This document shows positions 8,577 to 16,570 of a stretch of DNA of 25,129 nucleotides, one piece after another; position 1 is the stretch's first letter; every line of letters starts with the position of its first letter. Position numbers and translations under genes: made by a program. This stretch comes from a virus. The stretch covers positions 5,007-30,135 of the IMG/VR virus record IMGVR_UViG_3300030090_001950; one strand, given 5' to 3'. The notes below the pieces were generated by a model. It worked only from the letters and a program-made list of their open reading frames with translations, did not search any database and was not told where the DNA came from.

Positions 8577-9530
8577 TTATGCTTGTATGATGCCTTGTCT
8601 TGCTCTGTTTGAAACAGTCATATTTCCTGCCCAAACAACTGGCAATACCATTGCATCTTGGTTAACAGATGCCTTTTCCCCTAGTGGAGAAAATTCTCTA
8701 CCACTTGCAGGTCTAAGGAATAAATAGTCCGTATTAAGCATATACATTTTACTTGCCGGACATTGATCGTCATAATACACAGGTGCGTCCATGAACATTA
8801 AGTTCATAAACCCAGCACTTGCTTTATCATCACTCGTAAACCTTTGGTTTGTTTGTAATGACGCCCAATAATATTGGAAATAAGTGCTGTCTGCTACAAT
8901 GCAATCTGGTTTATCTGCACCTCTAATTGTTGCCAACCAAAGTGTGTTCATAGCAGTTTGTATTGTAGTAGCACTAGGTGTAACACTTTCTGTACTAAAA
9001 TCATAAACTTGATTTTGCCAGAAAGAATAAGTTGTTGAGTTAATCCCACCAACTGTGTTTCCTACTGTGCCGGGAACTAGAAGTTGTAACCCTCCTAATT
9101 CTTTACCACTTGTACCTGTACCGTCTGCATATAACGCAGTAGCCATTGTATTTTTTAATGACTTTTCTAAATTTTTAACCCTTGATTTTAAAAGATTAAA
9201 AATTGCTTCTTTACCAGAATTTTCTACTTGCTCTAGACCGGAAATAACAACATTTCCTGCTAATTGCTTATAATTAAATTCTGCTGCGGTAAATACGTTG
9301 CTTGTAGAAGTATCTAAAACTTCATATCCACTATACCACTTAGTTGTGCTATTTGTTGCATATTCAAGTTCTTGTACAATAGTTCTACCTCCAGCAACCT
9401 GTTTGTTGCCTTTCTCCTGTATTGATCGAAGTAAAGCATTGTTATTAGTGATGTTATCAGCCATCGTCCTACTATAATTAGCAAGAGTGGTGGTAACTAT
9501 CTCTGTGTATGTACTATTTGGCGATGCCAT
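8577..9530 (-). CDS. Major capsid protein, HK97-fold type (317 aa)
   Basis: The sequence fits an HK97-fold coat protein family common in short-tailed phages. The N-terminal helix region includes NNALLRSIQEKGNKQVAGGRTIVQELEY. An E-loop-like strand pair (KWYSGYEVLDTSTSNVFTAAEF, residues about 64-85) precedes the conserved VVISGLEQVENSGKEAIFNLL segment, which leads into a long spine-type helix with many Lys (to about residue 135). The C-terminal A-domain-like part holds DAPVYYDDQCPASKMYMLNTDYLF and ends VVWAGNMTVSNRARQG. It follows the scaffold gene, as usual. The ribosome site GAGGAGG five bases before the ATG is the strongest in the window, fitting the most abundant virion protein. Its codons use more C and G than neighbouring genes, a common sign of high expression. 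Confidence 0.93.
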   Translation of the reverse strand: MASPNSTYTEIVTTTLANYSRTMADNITNNNALLRSIQEKGNKQVAGGRTIVQELEYATNSTTKWYSGYEVLDTSTSNVFTAAEFNYKQLAGNVVISGLEQVENSGKEAIFNLLKSRVKNLEKSLKNTMATALYADGTGTSGKELGGLQLLVPGTVGNTVGGINSTTYSFWQNQVYDFSTESVTPSATTIQTAMNTLWLATIRGADKPDCIVADSTYFQYYWASLQTNQRFTSDDKASAGFMNLMFMDAPVYYDDQCPASKMYMLNTDYLFLRPASGREFSPLGEKASVNQDAMVLPVVWAGNMTVSNRARQGIIQA

Positions 9531-9562
9531 AGTATCCTCCTCTAATTAGGTTTGCTCACAAC

Positions 9563-10693
9563 TCAACTTGTTGTAACTCCTGCACTTTCAATACTAGACA
9601 TTAACATACTATCCAAATCCGTTGCTTGAGTACTTCCTTTAGGTGGATTTCCCGATTTTGGTTTAACCTTTCGTGCTTTTTCCACTGCTAATTTTCTTCT
9701 TTTTTCTTCTTCTTTTTTAGCTAAAGTTTTTTCATTTTCTAATGATTTTTTATATAAATCATCATCTAATCTAATAGCTTTATTATATGCGGAAGTTAAA
9801 TCTTCTGCTTCACCAGCTTTTAGTAAAGCACCCATTTTAGTTTTTACTTTTTCAAAATGAGGGTATAATAAATTTCCGCTTTGATCTTTAGAAGATGCAA
9901 AAGTGTTTATGGTTTCTTCATGCTGAGCGGTTTGTGCTCGTATATTGGTTTGTCTTATATTTCCAAGTTCAGTCCTTACTGTTTGCAATTCTTGTTGTAA
10001 TTGAGCGATATGCGGATTTTGTTCTTCAGAAAAAATTCCGCTCTCATTGTCTTCATTTAAGGACGAAAGATTAACACCGAGACCTTGAGCAATTTGTTTA
10101 AGTGCCATTAATGGATTTTGTTTGAGTGCAGTATCTGCAGCAATTAAACGAGATACATATTCTGCCTCGCTTATGCCGGTTGATAATATCATTTGTCTAG
10201 CTGGTTCTAAAACCCCTTCTAATGCTTCAAATTTTTTTCTGTTTTCGGCTAAATCTTGTGTCTTTCTCGTATAGTCTGCTGTCATCTCTTTTTCTCTTTT
10301 TAGCAATCTTTCTTTTGCATTAAGAGGCAGAGAATCAAACATTTCACGATCTTCAGAATTCCAATTTTCTGGAGCAGACAAAGATGTATCTTGCGATTCC
10401 TCTGTTTCTTCTGCTTCTTCCGTTGTTTCTTCTGAAGTTGAAACTTCTTCCGTAGGTGTTTCTTCTTCCTCGCCAGTAGCTTTCTGGTCAAGTTCTTCTG
10501 AGCCTTCTTCTGTTGTTTCAGCTTTGGTATCTTCGGGAATATCTGGTAAAGATGACGTTTGAGTTTCTTCCTTACTAGGAATAGACTCTTCACCTTTTTC
10601 CATTATTTCCCCTATACTACCCTCTAATATTGCGTCAAGTGTAGTTGCTTCCGGAGCTGATTCCTGTATTTCAGGAGTGCTTTCTTCTGCCAT
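9563..10693 (-). CDS. Capsid scaffolding protein (376 aa)
   Basis: The first 110 residues are strongly acidic, dominated by Glu, Thr and Ser (for example EEETPTEEVSTSEETTEEAEE) and likely disordered. A conserved block follows (APENWNSEDREMFDSLPLNAKERLLKREKEMTADYTRKTQ, about 110-150), then helical coiled-coil segments (IAQLQQELQTVRTELGNIRQ). The C-terminal tail is basic (AKKEEEKRRKLAVEKARKVKPKSG). An acidic helical body with a basic C-terminal hook next to the capsid gene is the hallmark of phage scaffolds, whose C-terminus binds the coat protein during procapsid assembly. It is preceded by an AAAGGA ribosome site. No protease motif is seen, so scaffold release rather than cleavage is more likely, as inference. 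Confidence 0.87.
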   Translation of the reverse strand: MAEESTPEIQESAPEATTLDAILEGSIGEIMEKGEESIPSKEETQTSSLPDIPEDTKAETTEEGSEELDQKATGEEEETPTEEVSTSEETTEEAEETEESQDTSLSAPENWNSEDREMFDSLPLNAKERLLKREKEMTADYTRKTQDLAENRKKFEALEGVLEPARQMILSTGISEAEYVSRLIAADTALKQNPLMALKQIAQGLGVNLSSLNEDNESGIFSEEQNPHIAQLQQELQTVRTELGNIRQTNIRAQTAQHEETINTFASSKDQSGNLLYPHFEKVKTKMGALLKAGEAEDLTSAYNKAIRLDDDLYKKSLENEKTLAKKEEEKRRKLAVEKARKVKPKSGNPPKGSTQATDLDSMLMSSIESAGVTTS

Positions 10694-10694
10694 G

Positions 10695-10991
10695 TTAGTT
10701 CCTTTCTCTAACTGAGTGTTTAATCATTTCGTTCCAACTGTTCCAATTTTGAGGCTTTGTACTATTAGTTTCCTCTTTACCATTCCAGTCGTTACCTATT
10801 TGTCTAACACCGTGTTGGCGTTCATGCGCTCTTAGTTTGGATCGGCTACCAATAACCGATTTATCTATCGGCGAAACAAATTCTTCTATATCTGACATAA
10901 TTTGGTAAGATTTTCCATATTTTTTATTTGTTTTTTTTGGAATATTAGAATTTCCCCAATTTATGTTATCATAATTTTTTCTATAACTCAT
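10695..10991 (-). CDS. Small conserved phage protein between portal and scaffold (98 aa)
   Basis: The central segment (YQIMSDIEEFVSPIDKSVIGSRSKLRAHERQHGVRQIGNDW) matches a pattern I recognise from many phage proteins at this position: a short DI-x-x-x-SPID-x-S-VI-SRSK--xH---HG--xIGND motif. Function is unknown to me. The two conserved His (in RAHERQHG) lack paired Cys, so this is not a classical zinc finger. The N-terminus is Asn/Lys-rich and basic. Its ATG overlaps the portal stop as ATGA, and its own stop lies one base before the scaffold ATG, placing it firmly in the head-assembly operon. A role in procapsid or portal assembly would be speculation. Confidence 0.78.
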   Translation of the reverse strand: MSYRKNYDNINWGNSNIPKKTNKKYGKSYQIMSDIEEFVSPIDKSVIGSRSKLRAHERQHGVRQIGNDWNGKEETNSTKPQNWNSWNEMIKHSVRERN

Positions 10992-12925
10992 TGCATCATC
11001 TTTTCTGCTACTTTTAAATCAGCGTCTAATAACGCCAACCCTTCTTTTAATTTATTTCTTTCTTCTGCGTTTAAATTTTCCATTTGTAATTTTGCAAATT
11101 CCATTTTTTCTTTAGATTGGATATCCGCTAATTTACCTTGTTGCTTCATTTGTTCTTTAGTTAATTCAGTTTGCGACCTTTGGTTTTCTATAATTTGTTT
11201 CTCTGATGGTTGCGGTGGAGTGTTCATAGCTTGTTGAGCTTGTTGCATAAGTTGTGCTTCTGTTTGGTCTATAATATCTTCAAATTCTCTACCTATTTTC
11301 CAAGCATTTACTAAAAAACGCAAAGAATAAAACGCTAATGGAGTTAATAATGGGTTCATATTAGATATTTGCACTGCTCTTTCTAAATAACTACCTACTG
11401 TTGATAAAAATTCTATTCTAGTGCGTTTTTCTTCTTCTTCATCTTCAAAAACAGTAGAATCTGTTTCTATATCTATAGAATATCCTCTTAATTTATCATC
11501 ACGCATAATTTGTATCATTTCCGGCGTGACTTGTAATTGTGTTATTGCCATTAATTGTTCTGGTTCATAATGTTCTGCTATTAATTCCGCTTTTATTCTA
11601 AATAATTCTTTAATATAATTTTGCACTTGTTCTTGTCTTTTTTTCATTCTCATGCTGCCAAATTTTGCTTTTAATTGCTGTGCGGTAGCAGTTTCACTAG
11701 CTTTTGTAGACCCTCTAATTAAATCTGAAATTCCTGTTATTTCGTATATTGTTTCTAATATTTGGTTTCTTTGTGTATACAAACCTTGCAAAACAACCCC
11801 TATAGGAGCTATATCTTCTTGTTGAAATACTGAGGATAATCCGCCTTTATTCATTAATTGTGCAAAATTTTCACTAGGAACAAAATCATTATCCCCTGCT
11901 TCCGCTAAATGTGATAATTCTGGTACAGACGCATCGTATACTCCACGCCTTTTTAATCCTTCAATTAAATTAGCTATTCGTGTAGTGATGCGGTCTAATT
12001 CGTCTGCTTGATCTTGATAAAGAGTAAACTCCGGTATCGGCACACTTGTATTATTAGTCCGCACCGCCACTAATGGCGAAGGAGTAGGGAAGAAGTTCTC
12101 CAAGCCATAAGGGTCATCACACTCCATTAATATTTTATGGTAACCTTTTGCCACATAATATCTTTTTAATTTGGTTTTATCCCATATTTCCCATATTTCC
12201 GCTCTTTTAAAAACTTCGTTTACTTCATAATCTTCTGTTTGTGTATCTGGTAACCAATTTAAAGGAATATCATCTATATTAGAAAATCCTTTTTCTTCTA
12301 ATTCATCTTTTGTAAGTAAATGTCTTCTTGCTTTCCAAGTTACATCTTCGGGTCTTTTTGCCGGATTTTCTCTATAATCTTCCCAATGAACGTAATCAAA
12401 ATAACAACGTTGTTCAGCAACTCTTTCTTCTTCTACTTCAGATGTAATAGAAGAACCGTCTTCATTTACAACTTCTACTTCAGTTGTTTCTTTTACTAAA
12501 ATTGGGTCATATACAACCCAAACCACTCCACGTCCGGGAAGTAAAAAATCTTCTACTGCTGCTTCAATTGGTTTTTCAGCATTATATATATCCATTCCAT
12601 ACATTAATGATCTTTCTATTACTCTAGCTATTTGCCTTGCAATAGGGTTTGGGTCAGGAAATCTACGTCTAACATCAGGTTTTGCCATTCTTGCAAATAA
12701 TGCACCTTTTAATGTTTCGGTGTTACTCCATAAGATGTTAAATTTTTTATCAAAACCAACGCTAATTGTATCAACATTTCTTTCATCTCTATAGCGTTCT
12801 ATAACTCTTTTTCCTCTTTTTCGCCATTCTTCTTCTTCTTGGTTTGCCATTTCTAACTCTAGCAACCAATATTGCGCTGTTCCTTGTTTTATTTCTAAAT
12901 CTTCTCTGCTTTCTTCTGTTGCCAT
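10988..12925 (-). CDS. Portal protein (645 aa)
   Basis: A large portal of the podoviral type with conserved features. The N-terminal helical part (LELEMANQEEEEWRKRGKRVIERYRDER) leads to FNILWSNTETLKGALFARMAKPDVRRRF (about residues 60-88). A wing region contains EDFLLPGRGVVWVVYDPI and YFDYVHWEDYRENPAKRPEDVTW. The stem region runs through ITTRIANLIEGLKRRGVYD and ITGISDLIRGSTKASETATAQQLKAKFGSMRMKKRQEQVQ (about 385-430), a portal signature. The C-terminus is a Gln/Lys/Glu-rich coiled helix, like a portal barrel. Twelve copies form the DNA entry vertex and dock the terminase. It lies downstream of terL and upstream of the scaffold, which is the expected order. Confidence 0.92.
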   Translation of the reverse strand: MATEESREDLEIKQGTAQYWLLELEMANQEEEEWRKRGKRVIERYRDERNVDTISVGFDKKFNILWSNTETLKGALFARMAKPDVRRRFPDPNPIARQIARVIERSLMYGMDIYNAEKPIEAAVEDFLLPGRGVVWVVYDPILVKETTEVEVVNEDGSSITSEVEEERVAEQRCYFDYVHWEDYRENPAKRPEDVTWKARRHLLTKDELEEKGFSNIDDIPLNWLPDTQTEDYEVNEVFKRAEIWEIWDKTKLKRYYVAKGYHKILMECDDPYGLENFFPTPSPLVAVRTNNTSVPIPEFTLYQDQADELDRITTRIANLIEGLKRRGVYDASVPELSHLAEAGDNDFVPSENFAQLMNKGGLSSVFQQEDIAPIGVVLQGLYTQRNQILETIYEITGISDLIRGSTKASETATAQQLKAKFGSMRMKKRQEQVQNYIKELFRIKAELIAEHYEPEQLMAITQLQVTPEMIQIMRDDKLRGYSIDIETDSTVFEDEEEEKRTRIEFLSTVGSYLERAVQISNMNPLLTPLAFYSLRFLVNAWKIGREFEDIIDQTEAQLMQQAQQAMNTPPQPSEKQIIENQRSQTELTKEQMKQQGKLADIQSKEKMEFAKLQMENLNAEERNKLKEGLALLDADLKVAEKMMQ

Positions 12926-12936
12926 ATTATATTTTC

Positions 12937-13335
12937 CTAAAAAATATCTTTTCCTGCATTACGAAATTCCATCATTAACATTAATCCTTGCACTCTAGTT
13001 CCTTCATCTTTGCTATTTATTAAATTATTAATATAGCCTTCTATTTGTTCAGCAGGCATTGTATTTACTAAATAATCTAAAGACATAAGAGGAATATCAG
13101 CTTTTTGCATATTATTTTGCAAAATATTATTTTCTCTTAAAGATTTTGCTCCTAATCCACTTAATCCGCTTGAGCTACCTATTGAGCTACCTACTCCAGT
13201 ATTTAAACTTCCTCCAGTAGGAGAATTTAATCTCATAGCTTCTAACTCTGTTTGCGCTCCTGCATTAGGGTCTGTTAAAATATTTGCTAACGCTAATCGT
13301 TCTTTTTCTTCTTCTGTTAAAACTCCGTAAGCCAT
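12937..13335 (-). CDS. Unknown small protein between terminase and portal (132 aa)
   Basis: I do not recognise this protein. It has a helical charged N-terminus (VLTEEEKERLALANILTDPNAG), a flexible Gly/Ser-rich centre (about residues 40-65, SPTGGSLNTGVGSSIGSSSG), and a C-terminal helical domain (SLDYLVNTMPAEQIEGYINNLINSKDEGTRVQGLMLMMEF). There is no signal peptide, membrane segment or Cys motif. It sits 12 bases after terL and 11 bases before the portal gene, so it belongs to the packaging/head operon and may be a structural or packaging accessory protein. Spacing and codon use match the neighbours, and the reading frame is fully open, so the gene is well supported even though its role is not. 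Confidence 0.7.
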   Translation of the reverse strand: MAYGVLTEEEKERLALANILTDPNAGAQTELEAMRLNSPTGGSLNTGVGSSIGSSSGLSGLGAKSLRENNILQNNMQKADIPLMSLDYLVNTMPAEQIEGYINNLINSKDEGTRVQGLMLMMEFRNAGKDIF

Positions 13336-13347
13336 ATTTATTTCCTT

Positions 13348-14682
13348 TTATATTCTAGGTTGTTTTTTATTTCTCATAAACTGTAAATGACTTTTAACCA
13401 TTTCGTCAAGCGTTGGTTTCCTCGTTAATTCTGTTAACGGGTCTATTTTTTTTGCTTCTGGTTTTATGTTTTTATATGCCATAGCTAAATACCTAAAACT
13501 ATCACTAGCATGAGACGCCCAATTATGTAAAGGATTTCTTTTAAATACTCGTTTTATATCATCCCATTCTCTTTGGTAATTTCGTAAAGCATTTAAACCT
13601 TGTTCACAATTTATTTCATCAAAATAACAATGTGTTAACAATAATCGACTAGCATTTATGCCGTCATCGACTTTATGACTAGGTATTATTCTTGGTTTTC
13701 TTCCCATATTTATTAAAGTTTCCGCCCTTGTTCTTCCTGTTCCTAATTCCCGTACTTTAGCGTCATGTGGCAAATAATCATTTCCGTAATAACTGTAAGG
13801 AAGTTCTTCCATAACTTTAACATAATGGTCTAGACCAACTCCCCCACTTTCATAATAATTTATAATTCTTACTTCACCTTGCGTTACTTGAAAAAACCAT
13901 AATGCACAACTATCAGATATTCCTAAATCCCATGCGACATGAACCGGCAAAGCTTCATCATACTCTACTTTAGTTATTCTATTTTCTTTTTCTGCATCTA
14001 TAATTAAATTACCATAATATGAACCTTTTATAGCTGCTGCCCAGCTGCACTCAAACTCTTGCATAAATTCGTCTTCGCCCATTTGTTTTTTTGCTGCTTC
14101 TAACTCTATTGGGTCTACAACTTTTGTTTCCGATGCTCTATAAATAATTCTATACCAGTCTGGGTCGTCTTTTGCGTCTTCATATAATCGCCAAAACTGG
14201 TTACGTCCTTTAGGTGTGCCAATAAATATCGCCCAACCGTTCCTATCTACTAAAGCAGGACGAATTATTTCACTCCACATTCTAGGACTCATATCAGCAT
14301 ATTCGTCTAAAACTACGCCATCTAAAAATATACCACGCAACGCATCTGGGTCATCTCCAGCACCATATAATCTTATACGACTGCCATTTAATAAATCTAC
14401 TCGTAACTCGGATTGGTTTACTTTTGTATTAGGTATATCTTTTGTATAATAAACTAAATAATCCCACGCTACCGCTTTAGCTTGTCGGTAATACGGAGCA
14501 ATATACGCAAATCTACCATCACTTCTTTCTGTTTTAATTTCTAGTGCTTTTCGTAATAGCTCCGTAACAGCATACACAGACTTTCCCCAACGTCTATGCG
14601 ATACACAGATTTTAAACCTTTTATTATTTTTATGTAAGTCGGCTTGTAAAGGTCTAGGTGTATAGGGAATTGTAACGTGCAT
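13348..14682 (-). CDS. terL: Terminase large subunit (444 aa)
   Basis: The packaging motor ATPase and nuclease. The N-terminal ATPase has a Walker A motif SHRRWGKS (residues 28-35, Lys34), an adenine-side PYTPRPLQ motif near the start, Walker B VVLDE (123-127, Asp126 and Glu127) and coupling motif IGTPKG (154-159). The nuclease domain starts with AWDLGISDS (Asp252 and Asp257) and includes LPHDAKV (about 320) and the final acidic residue in SHASDSFRYLA (Asp394), the usual RNase H-like set. Length is normal. It cuts concatemeric DNA and pumps it through the portal. The ATG overlaps the stop of the small subunit (TAATG). The motif set makes this the surest call in the window. Confidence 0.96.
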   Translation of the reverse strand: MHVTIPYTPRPLQADLHKNNKRFKICVSHRRWGKSVYAVTELLRKALEIKTERSDGRFAYIAPYYRQAKAVAWDYLVYYTKDIPNTKVNQSELRVDLLNGSRIRLYGAGDDPDALRGIFLDGVVLDEYADMSPRMWSEIIRPALVDRNGWAIFIGTPKGRNQFWRLYEDAKDDPDWYRIIYRASETKVVDPIELEAAKKQMGEDEFMQEFECSWAAAIKGSYYGNLIIDAEKENRITKVEYDEALPVHVAWDLGISDSCALWFFQVTQGEVRIINYYESGGVGLDHYVKVMEELPYSYYGNDYLPHDAKVRELGTGRTRAETLINMGRKPRIIPSHKVDDGINASRLLLTHCYFDEINCEQGLNALRNYQREWDDIKRVFKRNPLHNWASHASDSFRYLAMAYKNIKPEAKKIDPLTELTRKPTLDEMVKSHLQFMRNKKQPRI

Positions 14683-15077
14683 TATTCTATTTCTTTCTGT
14701 ACCACTTCGGCGTCTATAATCTTTTCTTCTTTAGGTGCATCTAAAGCAAAACTAACTGTTATATTATTAGGCAAACCTTCATGTTCCACAGTTTCACGAA
14801 ATCCCGCCTTAGTTTTAGCTAAAAAGATAGCTGACGTCACATCACCTTTCATAGCTTTACTATATAGCTTAGAACCTATTGACATTATTAGCTTTTCTTT
14901 GCCGGTTTCTAAAGATGTTCGAAAATGTTTTCTTAATGTTTTAGCACTACAACCTACAAGTTTTGCAATTTGCTCATGAGTTAAGCCAAACGCAACCCCT
15001 AATGAACATATTCTTTCTTGTTCTTGTGTAGGTTCAAATTCAGGTCTACCATTTATCATATTTTCAGCACATATCAT
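14682..15077 (-). CDS. terS: Terminase small subunit (131 aa)
   Basis: An N-terminal helix-turn-helix (about residues 32-56, LTHEQIAKLVGCSAKTLRKHF) follows GRPEFEPTQEQERICSLGVAFG, a start typical of terminase small subunits. A helical central part (KLIMSIGSKLYSKAMKGDVTSAIFLAKTKAGF) fits the oligomerisation domain, and an acidic tail ends in AEVVQKEIE. It would bind the packaging site and recruit the large subunit. The first ATG (15077) lacks a clear ribosome site; a second Met at residue 7 (15059) gives MINGRPEFEPT, which fits family starts about as well, so the true start is uncertain. It lies just after the long non-coding region, where its DNA target would be expected. Confidence 0.82.
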   Translation of the reverse strand: MICAENMINGRPEFEPTQEQERICSLGVAFGLTHEQIAKLVGCSAKTLRKHFRTSLETGKEKLIMSIGSKLYSKAMKGDVTSAIFLAKTKAGFRETVEHEGLPNNITVSFALDAPKEEKIIDAEVVQKEIE

Positions 15078-15539
15078 ATTTTAATTTAAAAAGCAATAGA
15101 TGTGTCATAATATTTTAGAAATGAGTTTTATAATGGTTTAGGTTTAGTACTCGCGCTCCCCTCCTCCGGATTTTATTTTTTTGAATTTTTTTCGATTTAA
15201 TTCCTTTGGGACCCCTTGACCTTCCCTTACTTGTGTACTTGCCACAATGTGTAGGTGTTGTCGGAAGTTTCCCAAGTTATAGAATAATTGTCATCCCCTG
15301 CCTATTTGTCCACAAGCTACCCTACTTGCGACAAAGTAACCGGTTTCACCGAACTACGACAAGTAACCCACGTTTAACGCTAGGTGGCTCGGTACTCTTA
15401 CCTATCTAACAGAGTATATGCCTAATATAGTATATATTACTGCCTTATTAAGTTATTAAATATAGCTAGTTTTATACCCCTTTTTTAGTAAGGTATAAAG
15501 ACGCCCTAAGCGGTACGGCAACACTTATTAAAACATCTA
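15078..15539. other. Long non-coding region: candidate packaging site and late-operon leader
   Basis: This is the only gene-free stretch over 300 bases and the composition differs from the rest. It holds a GC-rich patch with GCGC and TCCGGA at about 15150-15170, then T-tracts of seven at 15176-15182 and 15186-15192 (10-bp phase, so probably curved DNA), and GGGACCCC at 15208-15215. TACTTG-type hexamers recur at 15229, 15236 and 15323, with an inverted copy (CAAGTA) at 15360. Two near-identical segments (CGACAAAGTAACC at 15329 and CGACAAGTAACC at 15357) form a short direct repeat. An 8-bp inverted repeat TTTATACC/GGTATAAA lies at 15471-15478 and 15492-15499. The position before terS fits a cos or pac region; an origin of replication is the alternative. 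Confidence 0.5.
15274..15302 (-). promoter_or_regulatory. Weak candidate sigma70 promoter upstream of terS
   Basis: On the minus strand a -35-like TGGACA is followed after 17 bases by AATTAT, reading toward the terminase genes from inside the long gap. The match is moderate (five of six and four of six). A second possibility in the same gap is TTTATA, 17 bases, TATAAA (15479 down to about 15451 side, within the 15471-15499 inverted repeat). Only one of these, or neither, may be real; coordinates are approximate. Confidence 0.25.
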
Positions 15540-16046
15540 TTAACCTTGTTTATTTAATATATTATTAGCCACCTTATTATTATTATCTTTAGAAACACTA
15601 CTAAACCTATCTATTATTCTTTCTTTATCTAACTCTATATTGCTTTTACTTAGCTTAGGCAAAGCACTAGCATTTGCTGACCTAGTTTGGTTTCTATACT
15701 TCATCTTAGCTAATACTCCACGTTTACCCGCTAAACTTCTTTGTTCACGTATTTTATTTATTTTATTAAACTCAGCTAATAACCTTTTATTAGTAAAAGA
15801 TAGTTTATCATCATTAGGCATAAACAAAGGTTCTAATTGCTCGTTCCATAACTTCTGCCACTTTTTACCTTCATTACTAAACCCACAAATACGATGAGCA
15901 TGAGCATATTTTAAACTACAATCCCGTTCTAAAAACATACGACATAATAGCTTAATATAGCACCCCGTTGCTTCGTTAGTGAGGTGATTAGTATCAACAA
16001 GGAAGTCAGCGCAGTATAGACCGAAAAAGAAACTCTTTTCTTTCAT
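15540..16046 (-). CDS. DUF1376-type (YdaU-like) protein, possible replication initiator (168 aa)
   Basis: The N-terminal 100 residues fit the DUF1376 pattern: FFFGLYCADFLVDTNHLTNEATGCYIKLLCRMF, where L-DTxHL-xExxGxYxxLL is the core. A winged-helix-like continuation (CGFSNEGKKWQKLWNEQLEPLFM) follows, then NKRLLAEFNKINKIREQRSLAGKRG, also typical. The C-terminus is Lys/Asn/Ser-rich and probably flexible. Proteins of this family occur in phages and prophages near replication genes and are thought to act like replisome organisers. It is the last gene before the long non-coding region, which would be a natural target. The start overlaps the preceding stop (ATGA) and has an AAGGAG site. Family call good; initiator role inferred. 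Confidence 0.75.
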   Translation of the reverse strand: MKEKSFFFGLYCADFLVDTNHLTNEATGCYIKLLCRMFLERDCSLKYAHAHRICGFSNEGKKWQKLWNEQLEPLFMPNDDKLSFTNKRLLAEFNKINKIREQRSLAGKRGVLAKMKYRNQTRSANASALPKLSKSNIELDKERIIDRFSSVSKDNNNKVANNILNKQG

Positions 16047-16570
16047 GACTTACTCCTTATATTTTTTTCTTTTAAATTATCAACAACAGCGTTGGATAAA
16101 CCAATATATATATCTCCACCACCTTTATCCAGATGATTGTTAATAAACTCAGCTTTCTCATTACCAAATATAATTACTAAAGAATCATAAAATGCTTTAT
16201 AAGCTGGTAAATTACCGTCCTTATAGCATTTTAATAAACGATAGCGATTTCGTATAATAAGCGTGTTATTCTTATTAACTGTAAAAGGACTAGCAGCACA
16301 TCCAAAAGGTTTCGCCTTATGAACGCCACACAACCCGTTCTCTTTCTGGAAGGGACATCTATTAGCTTTAGGTACTAACAAGCTATTGTCGTCTATTTGT
16401 GCGCCTTTATTTGTCATACTTTCCCGTTCTTCCGGAAGAATATGCACGATTGCACCATGTTTAGAGGATTTGCAACACGCACCTTTGCATACATTATTAA
16501 TATATTCCTCCGTACAACCGTGAAAAACTTGTCGACACATTGCAGCCGATATTTTAATTTTCGTCATCAT
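16043..16570 (-). CDS. YkgJ-type cysteine-cluster (metal-binding) protein (about 175 aa)
   Basis: The cysteine pattern is the zinc/iron-chelating cluster of YkgJ-like proteins: NNVCKGACCKSS (C-x3-CC), then RCPFQKENGLCGVHKAKPFGCAASPF, matching the C-f...gC-iy--RP--C--FPf motif. Further Cys lie near the start (AMCRQVFHGC) and at LLKCYKD. Such proteins are predicted to hold an Fe-S or zinc centre; their reactions are mostly unknown. The frame is open back to a GTG at 16603, but the first plausible starts are the ATG pair at 16570/16567 (MMTKIKISAAMC), with only a weak GGA-type ribosome site. It overlaps the end of the methyltransferase gene by 17 bases, so the two are probably coupled and may act together. 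Confidence 0.75.
   Translation of the reverse strand: MMTKIKISAAMCRQVFHGCTEEYINNVCKGACCKSSKHGAIVHILPEERESMTNKGAQIDDNSLLVPKANRCPFQKENGLCGVHKAKPFGCAASPFTVNKNNTLIIRNRYRLLKCYKDGNLPAYKAFYDSLVIIFGNEKAEFINNHLDKGGGDIYIGLSNAVVDNLKEKNIRSKS

Noticed and set aside
10300-10593. 97-codon minus-strand frame rich in Lys and Gln inside the scaffold gene
   Set aside because: It is a shifted reading of the Glu-rich scaffold codons (GAA runs read as AAG/AGA) and lies fully within a well-supported gene.
15206-15409. Plus-strand open frame of 67 codons in the long gap
   Set aside because: It has no ribosome site, no recognisable domain, and opposes every other gene. Its length is explained by the higher GC of the gap.
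15078-15539. tRNA or structured RNA gene in the long gap
   Set aside because: I looked for a T-arm sequence and cloverleaf pairing on both strands and found none; only short hairpins are present.
15216-15540. HNH endonuclease gene, often found beside terS in phages with cohesive ends
   Set aside because: No open frame with an HNH motif is present here on either strand.
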